Of a stretch of 64,000 nt of DNA, positions 8,486 to 18,114 are shown in pieces (position 1 is the stretch's first letter; the number at the start of each line of letters is the position of its first letter). This DNA comes from Akkermansia massiliensis. Its GTDB lineage: Bacteria > Verrucomicrobiota > Verrucomicrobiia > Verrucomicrobiales > Akkermansiaceae. Position numbers and translations under genes: made by a program. The stretch covers positions 1,302,001 to 1,366,000 of the forward strand of contig NZ_JAMGSI010000001.1 of assembly GCF_023516715.1 (NCBI RefSeq). The letters run 5' to 3'. A model generated the notes under the pieces. It was not told the origin of the DNA and searched no databases. It saw only the letters and a list, made by a program, of their open reading frames with translations.

Positions 8486-9625
8486 ATGAAGATTCTCTTT
8501 TGTTTCATGGGCACGCTCAATCCATCCTGCGGCGGGGTGGAGCGCACCATGTGCAATCTGATTCATGAATTGCAGGCCCATGGGCATGAATGCGCCATCG
8601 TGAGCTGGTACCGGAACACCCCCTACGAGCCCTTTTCCGGGATTCAGAAAATCCTGCCCACTCCTTCCTCCCGGATAAGGGAGGAGCGGCAGGCGGCTTT
8701 CAGGCAGGCCCTGGAGGAACGGCAGCCGGATATCATCATTCATGACGGGGAACTGCTGGGGGCGGGAGCCCTGTTCCCCGGTCCGGCAGGCAGGAAGCGC
8801 CTTCTGGAAGCCTTTTCCGGGAAAACTCCCGCCATTGTCGACATGCACCACTCGGACATCCGCGGCCGCCTCCGCGCGCCTTTCCTGAAAAGGATGTATT
8901 ACAACGTCACGTGGCGCAGGAATTTCTATCTCCGCATCTCGCAGGCGGACGCCTTCGTCGTCCTGTCAGAGTCCTTCAAACAGGACTTTTACGACTTTCT
9001 GCCGGGAGTCCGGAAGGAAAAAATCACCGCCATCCCCAACATGAATTCCTTTGAGAACGGGAGCATCCCTTCCGGAAAGGCCAGGGAAGTCCTGTTCGTG
9101 GGGAGGCTGGACAATCCAGTGAAGGGGGTGGACCGCCTGCTGAAGATATGGAGCATGGTCTGCCGCCGGGAACCCGGCTGGTTCCTGCGCATCGTGGGGG
9201 ACGGACCGGACCGGGAATACCTGGCCGCGCTGGCGGAGGAATGCGGCTGCACCAACTATTCCTTTGAAGGAGCCACGGACCATCCGGAAGAATACTACCG
9301 CAAAGCCGGAATCCTGTGCATGACGTCCACCTTTGAGGGCTTCGGCATGGTCCTGATTGAAGGCATGCAGCACGGCTGCATCCCGATGGCCTTTGAATCC
9401 TTTACCGCCGTGCGGGACATCATTGAACCGGACCGGACCGGAATCCTGGTCCCTCCCTTTGACCTGGAGCAGTACGCCGCCCGGCTCCTGGACCTGATGA
9501 GGGACGGAGGGAAGAGGGAAGCCATGTCCGCGGCCTGCTTCCGGAGCAGCGGGAAATTCGGCAAATCCCGCATCGCCGGACTGTGGGAAAACCTGCTCTC
9601 CAAGCTGGCGGAAAAGCCCAGATGA
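8486..9625 (+). CDS. Glycosyltransferase family 4 (GT-B)
   Basis: A 379-residue GT4 enzyme that starts KILFCFMGTLNPSCGGVER. The donor domain carries LFVGRLDNPVKGVDRLLKIW, IVGDGPDREYLAAL and STFEGFGMVLIEGM (E-x7-E). It matches the preceding gene almost motif for motif. ATG 8486 gives the usual short lead into the first beta strand, while an in-frame ATG at 8447 lies inside the previous gene and adds 13 unconserved residues. It is separated from its neighbours by 14 and 22 bases. Confidence 0.88.
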   Translation: MKILFCFMGTLNPSCGGVERTMCNLIHELQAHGHECAIVSWYRNTPYEPFSGIQKILPTPSSRIREERQAAFRQALEERQPDIIIHDGELLGAGALFPGPAGRKRLLEAFSGKTPAIVDMHHSDIRGRLRAPFLKRMYYNVTWRRNFYLRISQADAFVVLSESFKQDFYDFLPGVRKEKITAIPNMNSFENGSIPSGKAREVLFVGRLDNPVKGVDRLLKIWSMVCRREPGWFLRIVGDGPDREYLAALAEECGCTNYSFEGATDHPEEYYRKAGILCMTSTFEGFGMVLIEGMQHGCIPMAFESFTAVRDIIEPDRTGILVPPFDLEQYAARLLDLMRDGGKREAMSAACFRSSGKFGKSRIAGLWENLLSKLAEKPR

Positions 9626-9647
9626 ACCGAACCCTTTCCGTTTACTC

Positions 9648-10820
9648 ATGAATATCTGTTTCATCGCCTGGGAACATTTCGGCGTGGGGGGAGTCTCCCG
9701 CGTCCTGACGCGCATCATGAATGCGCTGTGCCGGGAGCATGAAATCAGCGTGTACTGCCTGCGGCGCCCACCGCTGGAAAACGCGTACGGGCTGGACCTG
9801 GAGAACATCCGCTTTTTCCACCATGAAATGAACGTTTACGAGAAAATGAGGCGTTCCGTGATGGACAGGCTCGTCACCCGGACTCCCCTGTTCTCCTCCT
9901 CCGCAGGCGCCCGCGCGTACGCTTTCCTGCGGTACACGCATTCCTTTAAAAAGCGCCTCACCAGCCACATCAACCGCCACCAATATGACGCCGTCGTCTT
10001 CGGGTCCGGCTTTGAGGACTCCCTGCTGCTCGCCCTGCTCCGGCCGCGGCTTTCCCCCCGCACCAGAATCATCTCCTGGTCCCACGCGGCCTATGAAGAC
10101 TACTTCGGGTTCAAGGGCCCCCATTTCTCCCGTTACTTCCGCCATGCGCTCAAGCGGTTCTACCACCGCTTCGACCAAATCGTCGTCCTGTCGGACCACG
10201 ACAGGCGGAACTTTGAAACGCGCCAGCACCTGGCAACGCGGCGCATCTACAACCCGGCCAGCTTCACGGCGGAACGGCATTCCGCGCTGACGTCAAAAAC
10301 GTTCGTCTTCGCGGGCTCCCTGTCCTCCCACAAGGGGGCGGACCTGGCCCTGGTGGCATTCGGGGAATTCAGCAGGAATAACGGGGAATGGAACCTGCAC
10401 GTGTACGGAGACGGCCCCCTGCGCCCGTGGATGGAGGAATTCATCCGGGAACACGGCCTGCAATCCCGCGTTCGCCTGCACGGCAGCCACACAGCCATGG
10501 AGCGGGAATACCCCAAACACGCCATTCTGCTCTTCCCCTCCCGGTGCGAGGGCTTCGGCCTCGTGCAGATTGAGGCCATGAGCTGCGGCCTCCCCGTCAT
10601 CGCCGCAGACATCCCCATCTGCCGGGAACTCATACGGGACAGCGGAGCGGGGCGCCTGTTCCCCGCCGGGGACAGCCGCGCCCTGTGCGGAGCCATGCAC
10701 TCCATGGCCGGGGAAGACCTGGCACTGTACGCGCGGAAGGCGCGCGCGCAGGAACAATTTTTCACGCTGGAACGGATTATCCGCGAATGGAACGGCATGC
10801 TCAAGGAGGTGAACCCATGA
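9648..10820 (+). CDS. Glycosyltransferase family 4 (GT-B)
   Basis: A 390-residue GT4 enzyme. The N-terminus is ICFIAWEHFGVGGVSRVLTRIM. The donor domain has TFVFAGSLSSHKGADLALVAF, VYGDGPLRPWMEEF and RCEGFGLVQIEAMSCGLPVIA (E-x7-E). Its acceptor half is unlike the neighbouring GT4 proteins, so it probably makes a different linkage. Its last codons contain an AAGGAGGTG site that serves the next gene, whose ATG overlaps this stop. Confidence 0.88.
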   Translation: MNICFIAWEHFGVGGVSRVLTRIMNALCREHEISVYCLRRPPLENAYGLDLENIRFFHHEMNVYEKMRRSVMDRLVTRTPLFSSSAGARAYAFLRYTHSFKKRLTSHINRHQYDAVVFGSGFEDSLLLALLRPRLSPRTRIISWSHAAYEDYFGFKGPHFSRYFRHALKRFYHRFDQIVVLSDHDRRNFETRQHLATRRIYNPASFTAERHSALTSKTFVFAGSLSSHKGADLALVAFGEFSRNNGEWNLHVYGDGPLRPWMEEFIREHGLQSRVRLHGSHTAMEREYPKHAILLFPSRCEGFGLVQIEAMSCGLPVIAADIPICRELIRDSGAGRLFPAGDSRALCGAMHSMAGEDLALYARKARAQEQFFTLERIIREWNGMLKEVNP

Positions 10821-11800
10821 AAAAGCTTCTTCTGCTGGAACCTGTCCGCAAAAAGGGGAACCACCAGTTCTTCATGGACTGGTTTGCCCGGGCGTGGCAG
10901 GCCTGTGGGGGCGGCATCAAGCGCAGGCGCCCCCTTCCCTGGCCCGCGCTGCTGGCCGTGGCCCGGCTGAAGCTGTCCGCCAACCTGCCTCCGCTTTCCT
11001 CCCGCCGGAACGCCCTGCTGGTCCCCGGCGCGGGCTATCCGGACTCCTTCGCATGGCCGCATGCCTACACGCATGAAATCATCCCCATGCTGTGGGACGT
11101 CTGGCCGCGGTACTGGCCGCGCCTCATCTCCTCCCTGAAGCGCCACCGCGTCCGCACCTTCCTGTGCACCTCCTCCCAGGTCTGCGAACACGTCCGGAAG
11201 GAACTGCCCCGTATCCGGACCGTCCACGTTCCGGAAGGCATTGACCCGGCGGGCTACCTGCCCGGAAAGGACCTCCGGGAAAGGCCCGCCGATATTCTGG
11301 AGCTCGGCAGGCAGATGCCCTTCTTCCACCGCGCCGCCGTCCGGGCCTGCCGGGAACATCCCGAATGGGTTCATCTGTTCCCCGCCGCGGAGGGTCCCCT
11401 CCTGTTCCCGGACTTCCGCTCCCTCTGCGAGGGGCTGGCCTCCGCAAAAATCACCGTCTCCTACCCCCGCTGCGATACGCACCCGGCCATGGCCGGAGAG
11501 GTGGAAACCCTGACCCAGCGCTACTGGGAATGCATGCTGTCCCGCACGCTCCCGGCAGGCAGGGCCCCGCAGGAACTGGTCAACCTGCTGGGGTACAATC
11601 CCGTCGTTGAAATAAGCGAACGGAACGCCCATGAACAAATCACGAACCTTTTAACGAACATTTCCTCCTATCAGGACCTGGTGGATAAAAACTACCGGGC
11701 GGCCTGCGAGCACGCTCCCTGGGAAGCGCGGATAGCCTCCCTGCTCCCGCAGCTGGAACGCCTGGGCTACCGGATAGGAACGCCTTCCCCGTCCGCATGA
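10817..11800 (+). CDS. GT-B-like glycosyltransferase, family uncertain
   Basis: A 327-residue protein. ATG 10817 overlaps the previous stop and has one of the best Shine-Dalgarno sites in the window (AAGGAGGTG at 10803-10811), which decides the start. The middle part (MLWDVWPRYW, then VRTFLCTSSQVCEHV and VHVPEGIDP) looks like the linker and donor-domain entry of GT-B enzymes that describe an acceptor search. The end has LTQRYWECMLSRTLPAG, like the C-terminal nucleotide-binding helix of CgeB/YkvP-type transferases. The classical E-x7-E motif is not seen. The role is inferred from context and these weak patterns. Confidence 0.65.
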   Translation: MKKLLLLEPVRKKGNHQFFMDWFARAWQACGGGIKRRRPLPWPALLAVARLKLSANLPPLSSRRNALLVPGAGYPDSFAWPHAYTHEIIPMLWDVWPRYWPRLISSLKRHRVRTFLCTSSQVCEHVRKELPRIRTVHVPEGIDPAGYLPGKDLRERPADILELGRQMPFFHRAAVRACREHPEWVHLFPAAEGPLLFPDFRSLCEGLASAKITVSYPRCDTHPAMAGEVETLTQRYWECMLSRTLPAGRAPQELVNLLGYNPVVEISERNAHEQITNLLTNISSYQDLVDKNYRAACEHAPWEARIASLLPQLERLGYRIGTPSPSA

Positions 11801-11816
11801 ATTTCCCCTGAACAGC

Positions 11817-13028
11817 ATGGCATCCCTTCTGCAATACATCAAGAAACACGGAACCTGGTCATTCCTGGTAATGGCGGCGATCGCCTCCACCATGACGGGC
11901 GCCATCTCCTTTCTTGCCCCCCTGTATCCGGTGATGCTGGCGGTGGCCGCTGCGGTGTGCGTGACGAAAATGAAGAAGACCAGCATGCCCCTGGTCATCA
12001 TGGCGGCGGCATGCGTCCTCAGCCTGGCGTTCAACCATCCGCCCGCCATTTTCAAGCCCTGGTACCGCCTGGCCTATTTCCTTCTCCTCCTGCTGGCGCT
12101 TACCCCGCTGACTTCCTCCCGCCTGTTGAACGCGTTCCGCCTGAACCTGTTCCTCTGGCTCATGCGCTTCTGCGTCTTCATCGGGGCCGGCTCCTTCATC
12201 GGCTACTTCCTGGGCATCAACTACATGCGCTACAATACCAGTGAGATGATCAATGTGGCGGGCCTCTTCGGGGGGCTGGTCTGGCAATCCATCACGCTGG
12301 GCCTGCTCGCCGGGCTGGGGCTGGTTTATCTGACCGTCCTCCATCTGGAAAACCGGGATTCCGGCAGGAAGGAGACCAAACTCCGCCTGGGCCTGATGGT
12401 CGCGTGCCTGGGCTCCATCCTGCTTTCCGCCTCCCGCTCCGCCCTGGTAGCCACCCTGATGGGGGTGGGGTACGTCTTCTTCATGTACTTCAGGCATGCC
12501 CCCAAAAAGCTTTTCCGGGCGCTGCTCGCCCTGTTCTTCCTGGGCATTCTGCTGGTGCCCTTTGTCCAGCACTTCGGCGCCAACACGCTTGCCAAGCAGC
12601 AGGCCAACCTGAGCATGGGGAGCGCCATGTCCTCCCGCACCCAGTTGTGGGAAGACCGCGCAACGGAGTTCCTTTCCTCCCCCCTGTACGGCGTGGGGTT
12701 CGCCTCACAGAAAATCATTTCATTCAAGCAATCCCTGGTGACCGGCATCATTGAACCGGGCACGTCCTACGGGGCCGTGTTCGCCATGACAGGACTGCTG
12801 GGGGGAATTCCCTTCCTCTTCATCCTGTTCGGCAACCTGCTCAAACGCCCGTTCCGCGCGCCGGGCTCTCCGCCCGTTTCCCCGGCGCAGGCGGCCCTGG
12901 CCCTCTTCGCCGTCCACATGATTGCGGAAGGGTACGTCTTTGCAGCCGGTTCCGGACTTTCCGCCGTCTTCTGGGCCGTCATCGGGGGGGCCCATGCGTA
13001 CCGCAACCTGCCCAATGGAGGAAAATAA
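11817..13028 (+). CDS. O-antigen ligase/polymerase-like membrane protein (Wzy candidate)
   Basis: A polytopic inner-membrane protein of 403 residues with roughly ten hydrophobic segments. It has the periplasmic-loop pattern of the Wzy_C/O-antigen ligase family: SRSALVATLMG before a helix, then SSRTQLWEDRATEFLSSPLYGVGF with the conserved Arg and Gly. In a Wzx/Wzy pathway the likely role is polymerisation of repeat units on the periplasmic side. It lies among glycosyltransferase genes, 16 bases after the previous gene. A ligase role is also possible because family members cannot be told apart by sequence. Confidence 0.82.
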   Translation: MASLLQYIKKHGTWSFLVMAAIASTMTGAISFLAPLYPVMLAVAAAVCVTKMKKTSMPLVIMAAACVLSLAFNHPPAIFKPWYRLAYFLLLLLALTPLTSSRLLNAFRLNLFLWLMRFCVFIGAGSFIGYFLGINYMRYNTSEMINVAGLFGGLVWQSITLGLLAGLGLVYLTVLHLENRDSGRKETKLRLGLMVACLGSILLSASRSALVATLMGVGYVFFMYFRHAPKKLFRALLALFFLGILLVPFVQHFGANTLAKQQANLSMGSAMSSRTQLWEDRATEFLSSPLYGVGFASQKIISFKQSLVTGIIEPGTSYGAVFAMTGLLGGIPFLFILFGNLLKRPFRAPGSPPVSPAQAALALFAVHMIAEGYVFAAGSGLSAVFWAVIGGAHAYRNLPNGGK

Positions 13029-13032
13029 CACC

Positions 13033-14166
13033 ATGCAATTCGTCTTCTGGCAAAACATGATCAGCATCCACCAGTCAGCCCTCATCAAGGCGCTGGCCCG
13101 GGAGCACGGCGTCCTGCTGGCGGTCCAGACGGACTTTGAAGGGGAGAGGGAATCCAGCGGCTGGACGGTGCCGGACATGGGGAACGCCCGCATCCTCATC
13201 TCCCCGGACGCCCGGACGGTGGAGGAAACCCTGCGCGCCCATCCCGCGGCCGTCCACGTCTTTTCCGGCATCAGCACCTACCCGATGGTTTACGCGGCGT
13301 TCAAGCAGGCCGTCCGCCGCGGCCTGAAAACCATGGTGTACGCGGAACCCTACCGCCGCCAGGGCTGGCGCGGCTTGCTCAGGAGCGTCAAGTACCGCTT
13401 TCTCCGCCTGCGGTACGGGAAAAAGATCGCGGCCCTGCTGGCGACGGGGCGGCTGGGCGTGGAATGCTACCGCCGCGCCGGATTCCCGGCGGACTCCGTC
13501 TTTGAATGGGGCTATTTCACGGAATCAGCCGCATCCGCGGCTGGCGCGGAAACTCCCGCCATGTCTCCCCCCGCTCCCGGGGAAAAGCCCGATCTCCTGT
13601 TCGTGGGCCAGCTCATCCCCCGGAAGAACCTCCTGCCCTTCCTCCGCGCGGCCCGGCAATGCCGCGGCGCCTTCCGCCGCTGCCTCGTGGTGGGGGACGG
13701 CCCGCTGCGGGAACAGGCCGCCCTGGAGGCGCAGGGCTGCGCGCAGATTTCCCTGCTGGGCACGCAGGGGAATGAAGAAACGCGCCGCCTGATGCGGCAG
13801 TGCGACCTGCTCGTCCTGCCCAGCCTGTTTGACGGGTGGGGAGCCGTGGTGAATGAGGCCCTCCAGGCCGGCATGAGGGTGCTGTGCTCCACGGCGTGCG
13901 GAGCCGCCAGCCTGCTTGACGGCCGCCAGCGCGGCGGCTCCTTTGACCCGGACCGTCCGGAAAGCCTGCGCCGCGCCCTGCGGGAATGGCTGGACAAGGG
14001 CCGCCTCTCCCCCGCGGAACGGAACGCCATCGCCGCGTGGGCGGAACAAACCATCAGCGGAGCCGCGGCGGCCCGCTATCTGGTCCATATCGTTCATTAT
14101 ACGGAAGGCCGGGAAGAAAACCGCCCCGCAGCTCCCTGGGCTCCACTCAAGGAAACGGCATCATGA
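13033..14166 (+). CDS. Glycosyltransferase family 4 (GT-B)
   Basis: A 377-residue GT4-like enzyme. The donor domain shows LLFVGQLIPRKNLLPFLRAA, VVGDGPLREQAAL and SLFDGWGAVVNEALQAGMRVL. The first acidic residue of the E-x7-E motif is Asp, a conservative change. The N-terminus QFVFWQNMISIHQSALIKAL resembles enzymes acting on lipid-linked saccharides. ATG 13033 is preferred because GGAGGA lies about 11 bases upstream, overlapping the end of the previous gene. An in-frame ATG at 13015 is possible. Confidence 0.85.
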   Translation: MQFVFWQNMISIHQSALIKALAREHGVLLAVQTDFEGERESSGWTVPDMGNARILISPDARTVEETLRAHPAAVHVFSGISTYPMVYAAFKQAVRRGLKTMVYAEPYRRQGWRGLLRSVKYRFLRLRYGKKIAALLATGRLGVECYRRAGFPADSVFEWGYFTESAASAAGAETPAMSPPAPGEKPDLLFVGQLIPRKNLLPFLRAARQCRGAFRRCLVVGDGPLREQAALEAQGCAQISLLGTQGNEETRRLMRQCDLLVLPSLFDGWGAVVNEALQAGMRVLCSTACGAASLLDGRQRGGSFDPDRPESLRRALREWLDKGRLSPAERNAIAAWAEQTISGAAAARYLVHIVHYTEGREENRPAAPWAPLKETAS

Positions 14167-15299
14167 AGATCCTGCACACCATCGCCTCCATGGCCTCCCA
14201 GTCCGGGGGAACCACGGCCTGCACCCGCGAACTGGTGCAGACCCTGAACGACCTCGGCTGCGCTACGGACATCCTCACTGTGGAGGACAAGGCCGGGAAT
14301 CCCGCGGAAGAGGAAAGCTCCTTCATCCACGCCGTCCCCAACGACCTCCGCACCCCTCTGGGCATTTCCATGAATCTGCGCCGCCGGCTCGGGGCCTGGC
14401 GGGACTACGACCTTTACCACACCAACGGCCTGTGGCTGGACGTCAACCACGCCACCTGCGCGCAAGCCCGGAAAACGCGCAAGCCCTGCGTGGCCTCCCC
14501 CCACGGCATGCTTTACCCGCAGGCGCTGGCCATCAAGCCGTGGAGGAAAAAGCTCATGCTGGCGCTGGGCCACCGCCGGGACCTGGCGCAGGCGGACTGC
14601 CTTCACGCCACCTGCCGGGAGGAAGCGCGGCACCTGCGCGAACTGGGCTTTGCCAACCCCGTGGCGGTCATCCCCAATCCGGTGGCCGTGCCTTCATGGA
14701 TTGACCAGATCCGGCGGAGAGAGGGAGAGCGTTTCCGCGCCGGGTTCCTGGGCCGTTTCCACCCCATTAAAAATCTGGAAAGCCTCATCCGGGCCTGGGG
14801 CAGCCTCAACCTCCGGGACGCGGAGCTCCTTCTCATCGGGGACGGCCCGGAGGACTACGCAGCGCAGTTGAAACGGCTGGCGGCGGAAGTGGGCGGCCCC
14901 GGCATCCGCTTTACGGGCTTCGCCGCGGGGAGGGAGAAATACGAACTGCTCGCCTCGCTCAACGTCCTCTGCGCTCCCAGCCATCAGGAAAACTTCGGCA
15001 TGAGCATTGCGGAAGGGCTGCTGGCGGGAACGCCCGTCATCGCCAGTAAAGGAACGCCGTGGGAGGAGCTGGATACCCGCCGATGCGGCTGGTGGCGGGA
15101 CAACAGCCCCGCCGCCCTGGCCGCCGCGCTGGAAGAAGCCTTCAACCTCACGCCGGAGGAAAGCCGCGCCATGGGGGACCGCGGGCGCAGCCTCATCATG
15201 GAAACCTACGCCTCGCCCCAGGTGGCCGCCAGCATGAAACGCCTGTACCGTTACCTGCTGGGGCAGGAACCCAAACCGGAATTCGTCGACCTTTCATGA
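14163..15299 (+). CDS. Glycosyltransferase family 4 (GT-B)
   Basis: A 378-residue GT4 enzyme. It has the N-terminal loop TIASMASQSGGTTACTRELV, the VASPHGMLYPQAL region and a donor domain with AGFLGRFHPIKNLESLIRAW, IGDGPEDYAAQL and SHQENFGMSIAEGLLAGTPVI (E-x7-E). The HGML and QALAIKPWRKK pattern is common in WcaC/WfgS-like transferases. The start overlaps the previous stop by 4 bases (ATGA), and its own stop overlaps the next ATG in the same way, so three consecutive genes are translationally linked. Confidence 0.88.
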   Translation: MKILHTIASMASQSGGTTACTRELVQTLNDLGCATDILTVEDKAGNPAEEESSFIHAVPNDLRTPLGISMNLRRRLGAWRDYDLYHTNGLWLDVNHATCAQARKTRKPCVASPHGMLYPQALAIKPWRKKLMLALGHRRDLAQADCLHATCREEARHLRELGFANPVAVIPNPVAVPSWIDQIRRREGERFRAGFLGRFHPIKNLESLIRAWGSLNLRDAELLLIGDGPEDYAAQLKRLAAEVGGPGIRFTGFAAGREKYELLASLNVLCAPSHQENFGMSIAEGLLAGTPVIASKGTPWEELDTRRCGWWRDNSPAALAAALEEAFNLTPEESRAMGDRGRSLIMETYASPQVAASMKRLYRYLLGQEPKPEFVDLS

Positions 15300-16477
15300 A
15301 CCTCCTCTTTCTGCTTGGGAAATTCCCCTCCATAGGCGGCGTGGAAACCGTCACCGCCATTCTGGCGAATGAATTCTCCGCACGGGGCCATGAGGTGCAT
15401 GTGGTCTCCTTTGAACAAGTGACGGAGACGCCCTCCCCCGCGCTGGACAGCCGCGTCACCCTGCACCGGCTGGGCTATCCTGTCTCCAGCCAGGCCAATC
15501 TCGCCGCCCTCCGGGACCTCCTCTCCTCCCGCCGCATTGACATCGTCATCAACCAGTGGTGCCTGCCCTTCCACGTCACCCGGCTGTGCCGGAAGGCCAT
15601 GCGGGGCCTCTCCTGCCGCCTGCTGGCCGTGCACCACAACGCCCCGGACTGCAACGCGCGGCTGGAAGGCCTCAGAATGCGCATGGCCCGGGCGGGGAAT
15701 CCGGTAAACAGGGCCTTCCTGCGCCTCCTGCTGAAAGGCTGCGCCATGGCTACCGGGGCCAGCCTGCGCTACGTTTATGCCCATAGCGACCGTTACATCC
15801 TCCTTTCCGACAGCTTCCACCGGGCCTTCCGGAACATCACCGGACTGAAGAATACCGGGAAACTCCTGACGATTCCCAACCCCGTCACCGTGGAAAACCG
15901 GGAATTCCGCTATGATCCGGCCTTCAAGAAGAAGGAGCTTCTTTTTGTGGGGCGGCTGGAACCCAACCAGAAGAGAGTCTCCCGCGTGCTGGAAACGTGG
16001 GCCCTGCTGGAACCCCGCTTCCCGGACTGGACCCTCCGCCTGGTGGGGGACGGCCCGGAAAAGGAGGCCCTTCAGGCATTCTGCGCGGAGCGCCGCCTGG
16101 AACGTGTCTCCTTTGAGGGCTTCCGGAACCCGGCCCCGTATTACGAACAGGCCTCCCTGCTCCTTCTGGCCTCGGAATACGAGGGACTGCCGCTCGTCGT
16201 GGTGGAGGGCATGTCCTTCGGCGCCGTGCCTCTTCTCTATGGAAGCTTCTCTTCCGCGTATGACCTGGTGGACCACGGGCAGAACGGCTGCATCCTGCCG
16301 GCGTCCGGCGGGTTCCAGGCGCGGCAGATGGCTGACATGGCCGCCGGGCTGATGCAGTCCCCCGCCGCCCTGCACGCCATGGCGCGGGAAGCCGCCGCCA
16401 AAAGCCGGAAATTCACGCGGGAACACGTCGTCCGCCAGTGGGAGGAAGTCTTCCGCAATAATACGCCCACCCCCTAG
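15296..16477 (+). CDS. Glycosyltransferase family 4 (GT-B)
   Basis: A 393-residue GT4 enzyme that starts LLFLLGKFPSIGGVETVTAI. The donor domain has LLFVGRLEPNQKRVSRVLETW, LVGDGPEKEALQAF, FEGFRNPAPYYEQA and SEYEGLPLVVVEGM (E-x7-E). The FEGFRNPAPYY stretch is shared with the enzyme at 7284, so it belongs to the same paralogous group though it lies about 7 kb away. ATG 15296 overlaps the previous stop. Confidence 0.88.
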   Translation: MNLLFLLGKFPSIGGVETVTAILANEFSARGHEVHVVSFEQVTETPSPALDSRVTLHRLGYPVSSQANLAALRDLLSSRRIDIVINQWCLPFHVTRLCRKAMRGLSCRLLAVHHNAPDCNARLEGLRMRMARAGNPVNRAFLRLLLKGCAMATGASLRYVYAHSDRYILLSDSFHRAFRNITGLKNTGKLLTIPNPVTVENREFRYDPAFKKKELLFVGRLEPNQKRVSRVLETWALLEPRFPDWTLRLVGDGPEKEALQAFCAERRLERVSFEGFRNPAPYYEQASLLLLASEYEGLPLVVVEGMSFGAVPLLYGSFSSAYDLVDHGQNGCILPASGGFQARQMADMAAGLMQSPAALHAMAREAAAKSRKFTREHVVRQWEEVFRNNTPTP

Positions 16478-16499
16478 CAGAACTTCATTCAGCCACCTC

Positions 16500-18080
16500 A
16501 TGGAACAGACACGGAAAAACACGGACACAGCGTTCACCATCAGCGGCAGGCTCCTGGCTTCCTGCGCCGTGGCCTATATGGCTCTGCCCACCATCCTCTT
16601 CCTGCTGGGCTGGGTCAGGCCCCTGTTCTCCGTTCCGGCGGCCATGGCCGTGGCGGCGGCTTCCGTCCTGCTGTGCGTGAAGCTCCCGGTCCCCACGCTT
16701 CACTTCACCAGGCGGCAGCTGGCCGTTTACCTCTGCGCCCTTCTTCTTTCCCTCCTGTGGCTGCTGGCGGGAGGAATAACGGGGGTGGCCCTCCAGCACG
16801 CGGACTTCGTGGTCCGCAACCCCATTTACGAAACACTCATCCGGTGCGACTGGCCGCTGGCGGAAGCGGACGGCAGGCACTTCATCTACTACCTCGCCTT
16901 CTGGCTGCCTCCGGCCCTGATATGCAAATGCTTCTCCTGGTCGGACGTCTTCATCGTCAACTATGTCCTGACCGCCTGGATTGAACTGGGCCTGGCGCTG
17001 GCGCTCACGGTCCTCTGGGGCAAATTCCGCATGGCCACCCTGCTCTTCCTGGTCCTGCTCATCTTCCAGGGCCCGCTGGACGGCGTGGTCAGATGGAGCG
17101 TTCATTTATTCAACCCGCAGGGGCAGACGGCCCATGAACTTTACCTGACGGTGCTGGCCTTCTTCGGCGGCGTGGCCCCCACCATGCAGCTCCATTACAC
17201 CTTTCACCACACCACGCTGCTGTGGCTGTTCCTCGCCATGGCGGTTGCCTGGGACATACCGCCCCGGCACCAGCTCTTCCTGGCCTCCCTGTGCCTGCTG
17301 GCCTCCCCCATCGGTTCGCTGGGCCTGCTGGTCTTCATTGCCGTCCGCGCGCTGGTCCGCCGCATTCCCGCCAGGCAGTACTTCTCCTCCTGGACGGTGC
17401 TGGCGGGCGGCGCGCTCGTCCTGCTGGCCGGAATCTACTTCACGAGCAGCAACGGGAACAACCGCATCCGCCTGACCTGGGAGGACTCCCCCTTTGACCT
17501 GCTCCGGCACGGCGGCTGGAAATTCTGGGGCGCGCTGGCCGGGTCCTGGCTGCTGACGGTCGGCGCTCCGGCGGTCCTCCTGTTCCGCCGGTTTAAAAAA
17601 GACGACCTCTTCTGGACCGCGCTGGCCGTTCTGACCCTCACCTACTTCATTTACATAGGTTCCGTGGGCGGCTACAATGAGTTCTGCTACAAGGCCTCAA
17701 GCGTCAGCTTCTTCTGCCTGGCCCTCCTTTTCACCCGCATCTTTGCGGAGCCGGTGGGCACCCGCCCGTGGCGCGCATGGTGCGTCTGCTATCTGGCGCT
17801 GGCGGCCCTGCCCAGCCTCTCCGTCTTCGCCAAGGCCGCGCCCACGCTCGCCTTCACGGAATCCGCGCGACTTGCCAACATGCAGCGTCTGTGGGAGGGC
17901 CACCTCCACCACCCGGAGCATCCCTGGAACGCCCCGCTATGGGGCAGCGGAGAGGGAGCCGCCTTCCGGGCCGCCTATTTCCAGAAAGCAGGGGAATCCG
18001 CGGACGGCCCCCTGCGCCCCTTCTCCACCGGAATGAGAACAGACGCGGAACCTTCCGCCGCTCCGGCCTCCCGGCCCTGA
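16500..18080 (+). CDS. Unrecognised polytopic membrane protein of the exopolysaccharide locus
   Basis: A 526-residue protein with about 11 hydrophobic segments, a first extracytoplasmic loop containing RCDWPLAEADGRHFIYYLAF, and a soluble C-terminal tail of about 75 residues rich in Pro, Ala and Arg. No family motif is certain. The size, an acidic first loop and the neighbours would fit a GT-C-type enzyme using a polyprenyl-phosphate sugar, or a second polymerase. Since an O-antigen polymerase-like gene is already present at 11817, the two may have distinct roles. It is flanked by a GT4 gene and an acetyltransferase on the same strand, with gaps of 22 and 34 bases. Confidence 0.6.
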   Translation: MEQTRKNTDTAFTISGRLLASCAVAYMALPTILFLLGWVRPLFSVPAAMAVAAASVLLCVKLPVPTLHFTRRQLAVYLCALLLSLLWLLAGGITGVALQHADFVVRNPIYETLIRCDWPLAEADGRHFIYYLAFWLPPALICKCFSWSDVFIVNYVLTAWIELGLALALTVLWGKFRMATLLFLVLLIFQGPLDGVVRWSVHLFNPQGQTAHELYLTVLAFFGGVAPTMQLHYTFHHTTLLWLFLAMAVAWDIPPRHQLFLASLCLLASPIGSLGLLVFIAVRALVRRIPARQYFSSWTVLAGGALVLLAGIYFTSSNGNNRIRLTWEDSPFDLLRHGGWKFWGALAGSWLLTVGAPAVLLFRRFKKDDLFWTALAVLTLTYFIYIGSVGGYNEFCYKASSVSFFCLALLFTRIFAEPVGTRPWRAWCVCYLALAALPSLSVFAKAAPTLAFTESARLANMQRLWEGHLHHPEHPWNAPLWGSGEGAAFRAAYFQKAGESADGPLRPFSTGMRTDAEPSAAPASRP

Positions 18081-18114
18081 ACGCCTTTCACCATTCAAAC
18101 GACATCCTCCCGCC

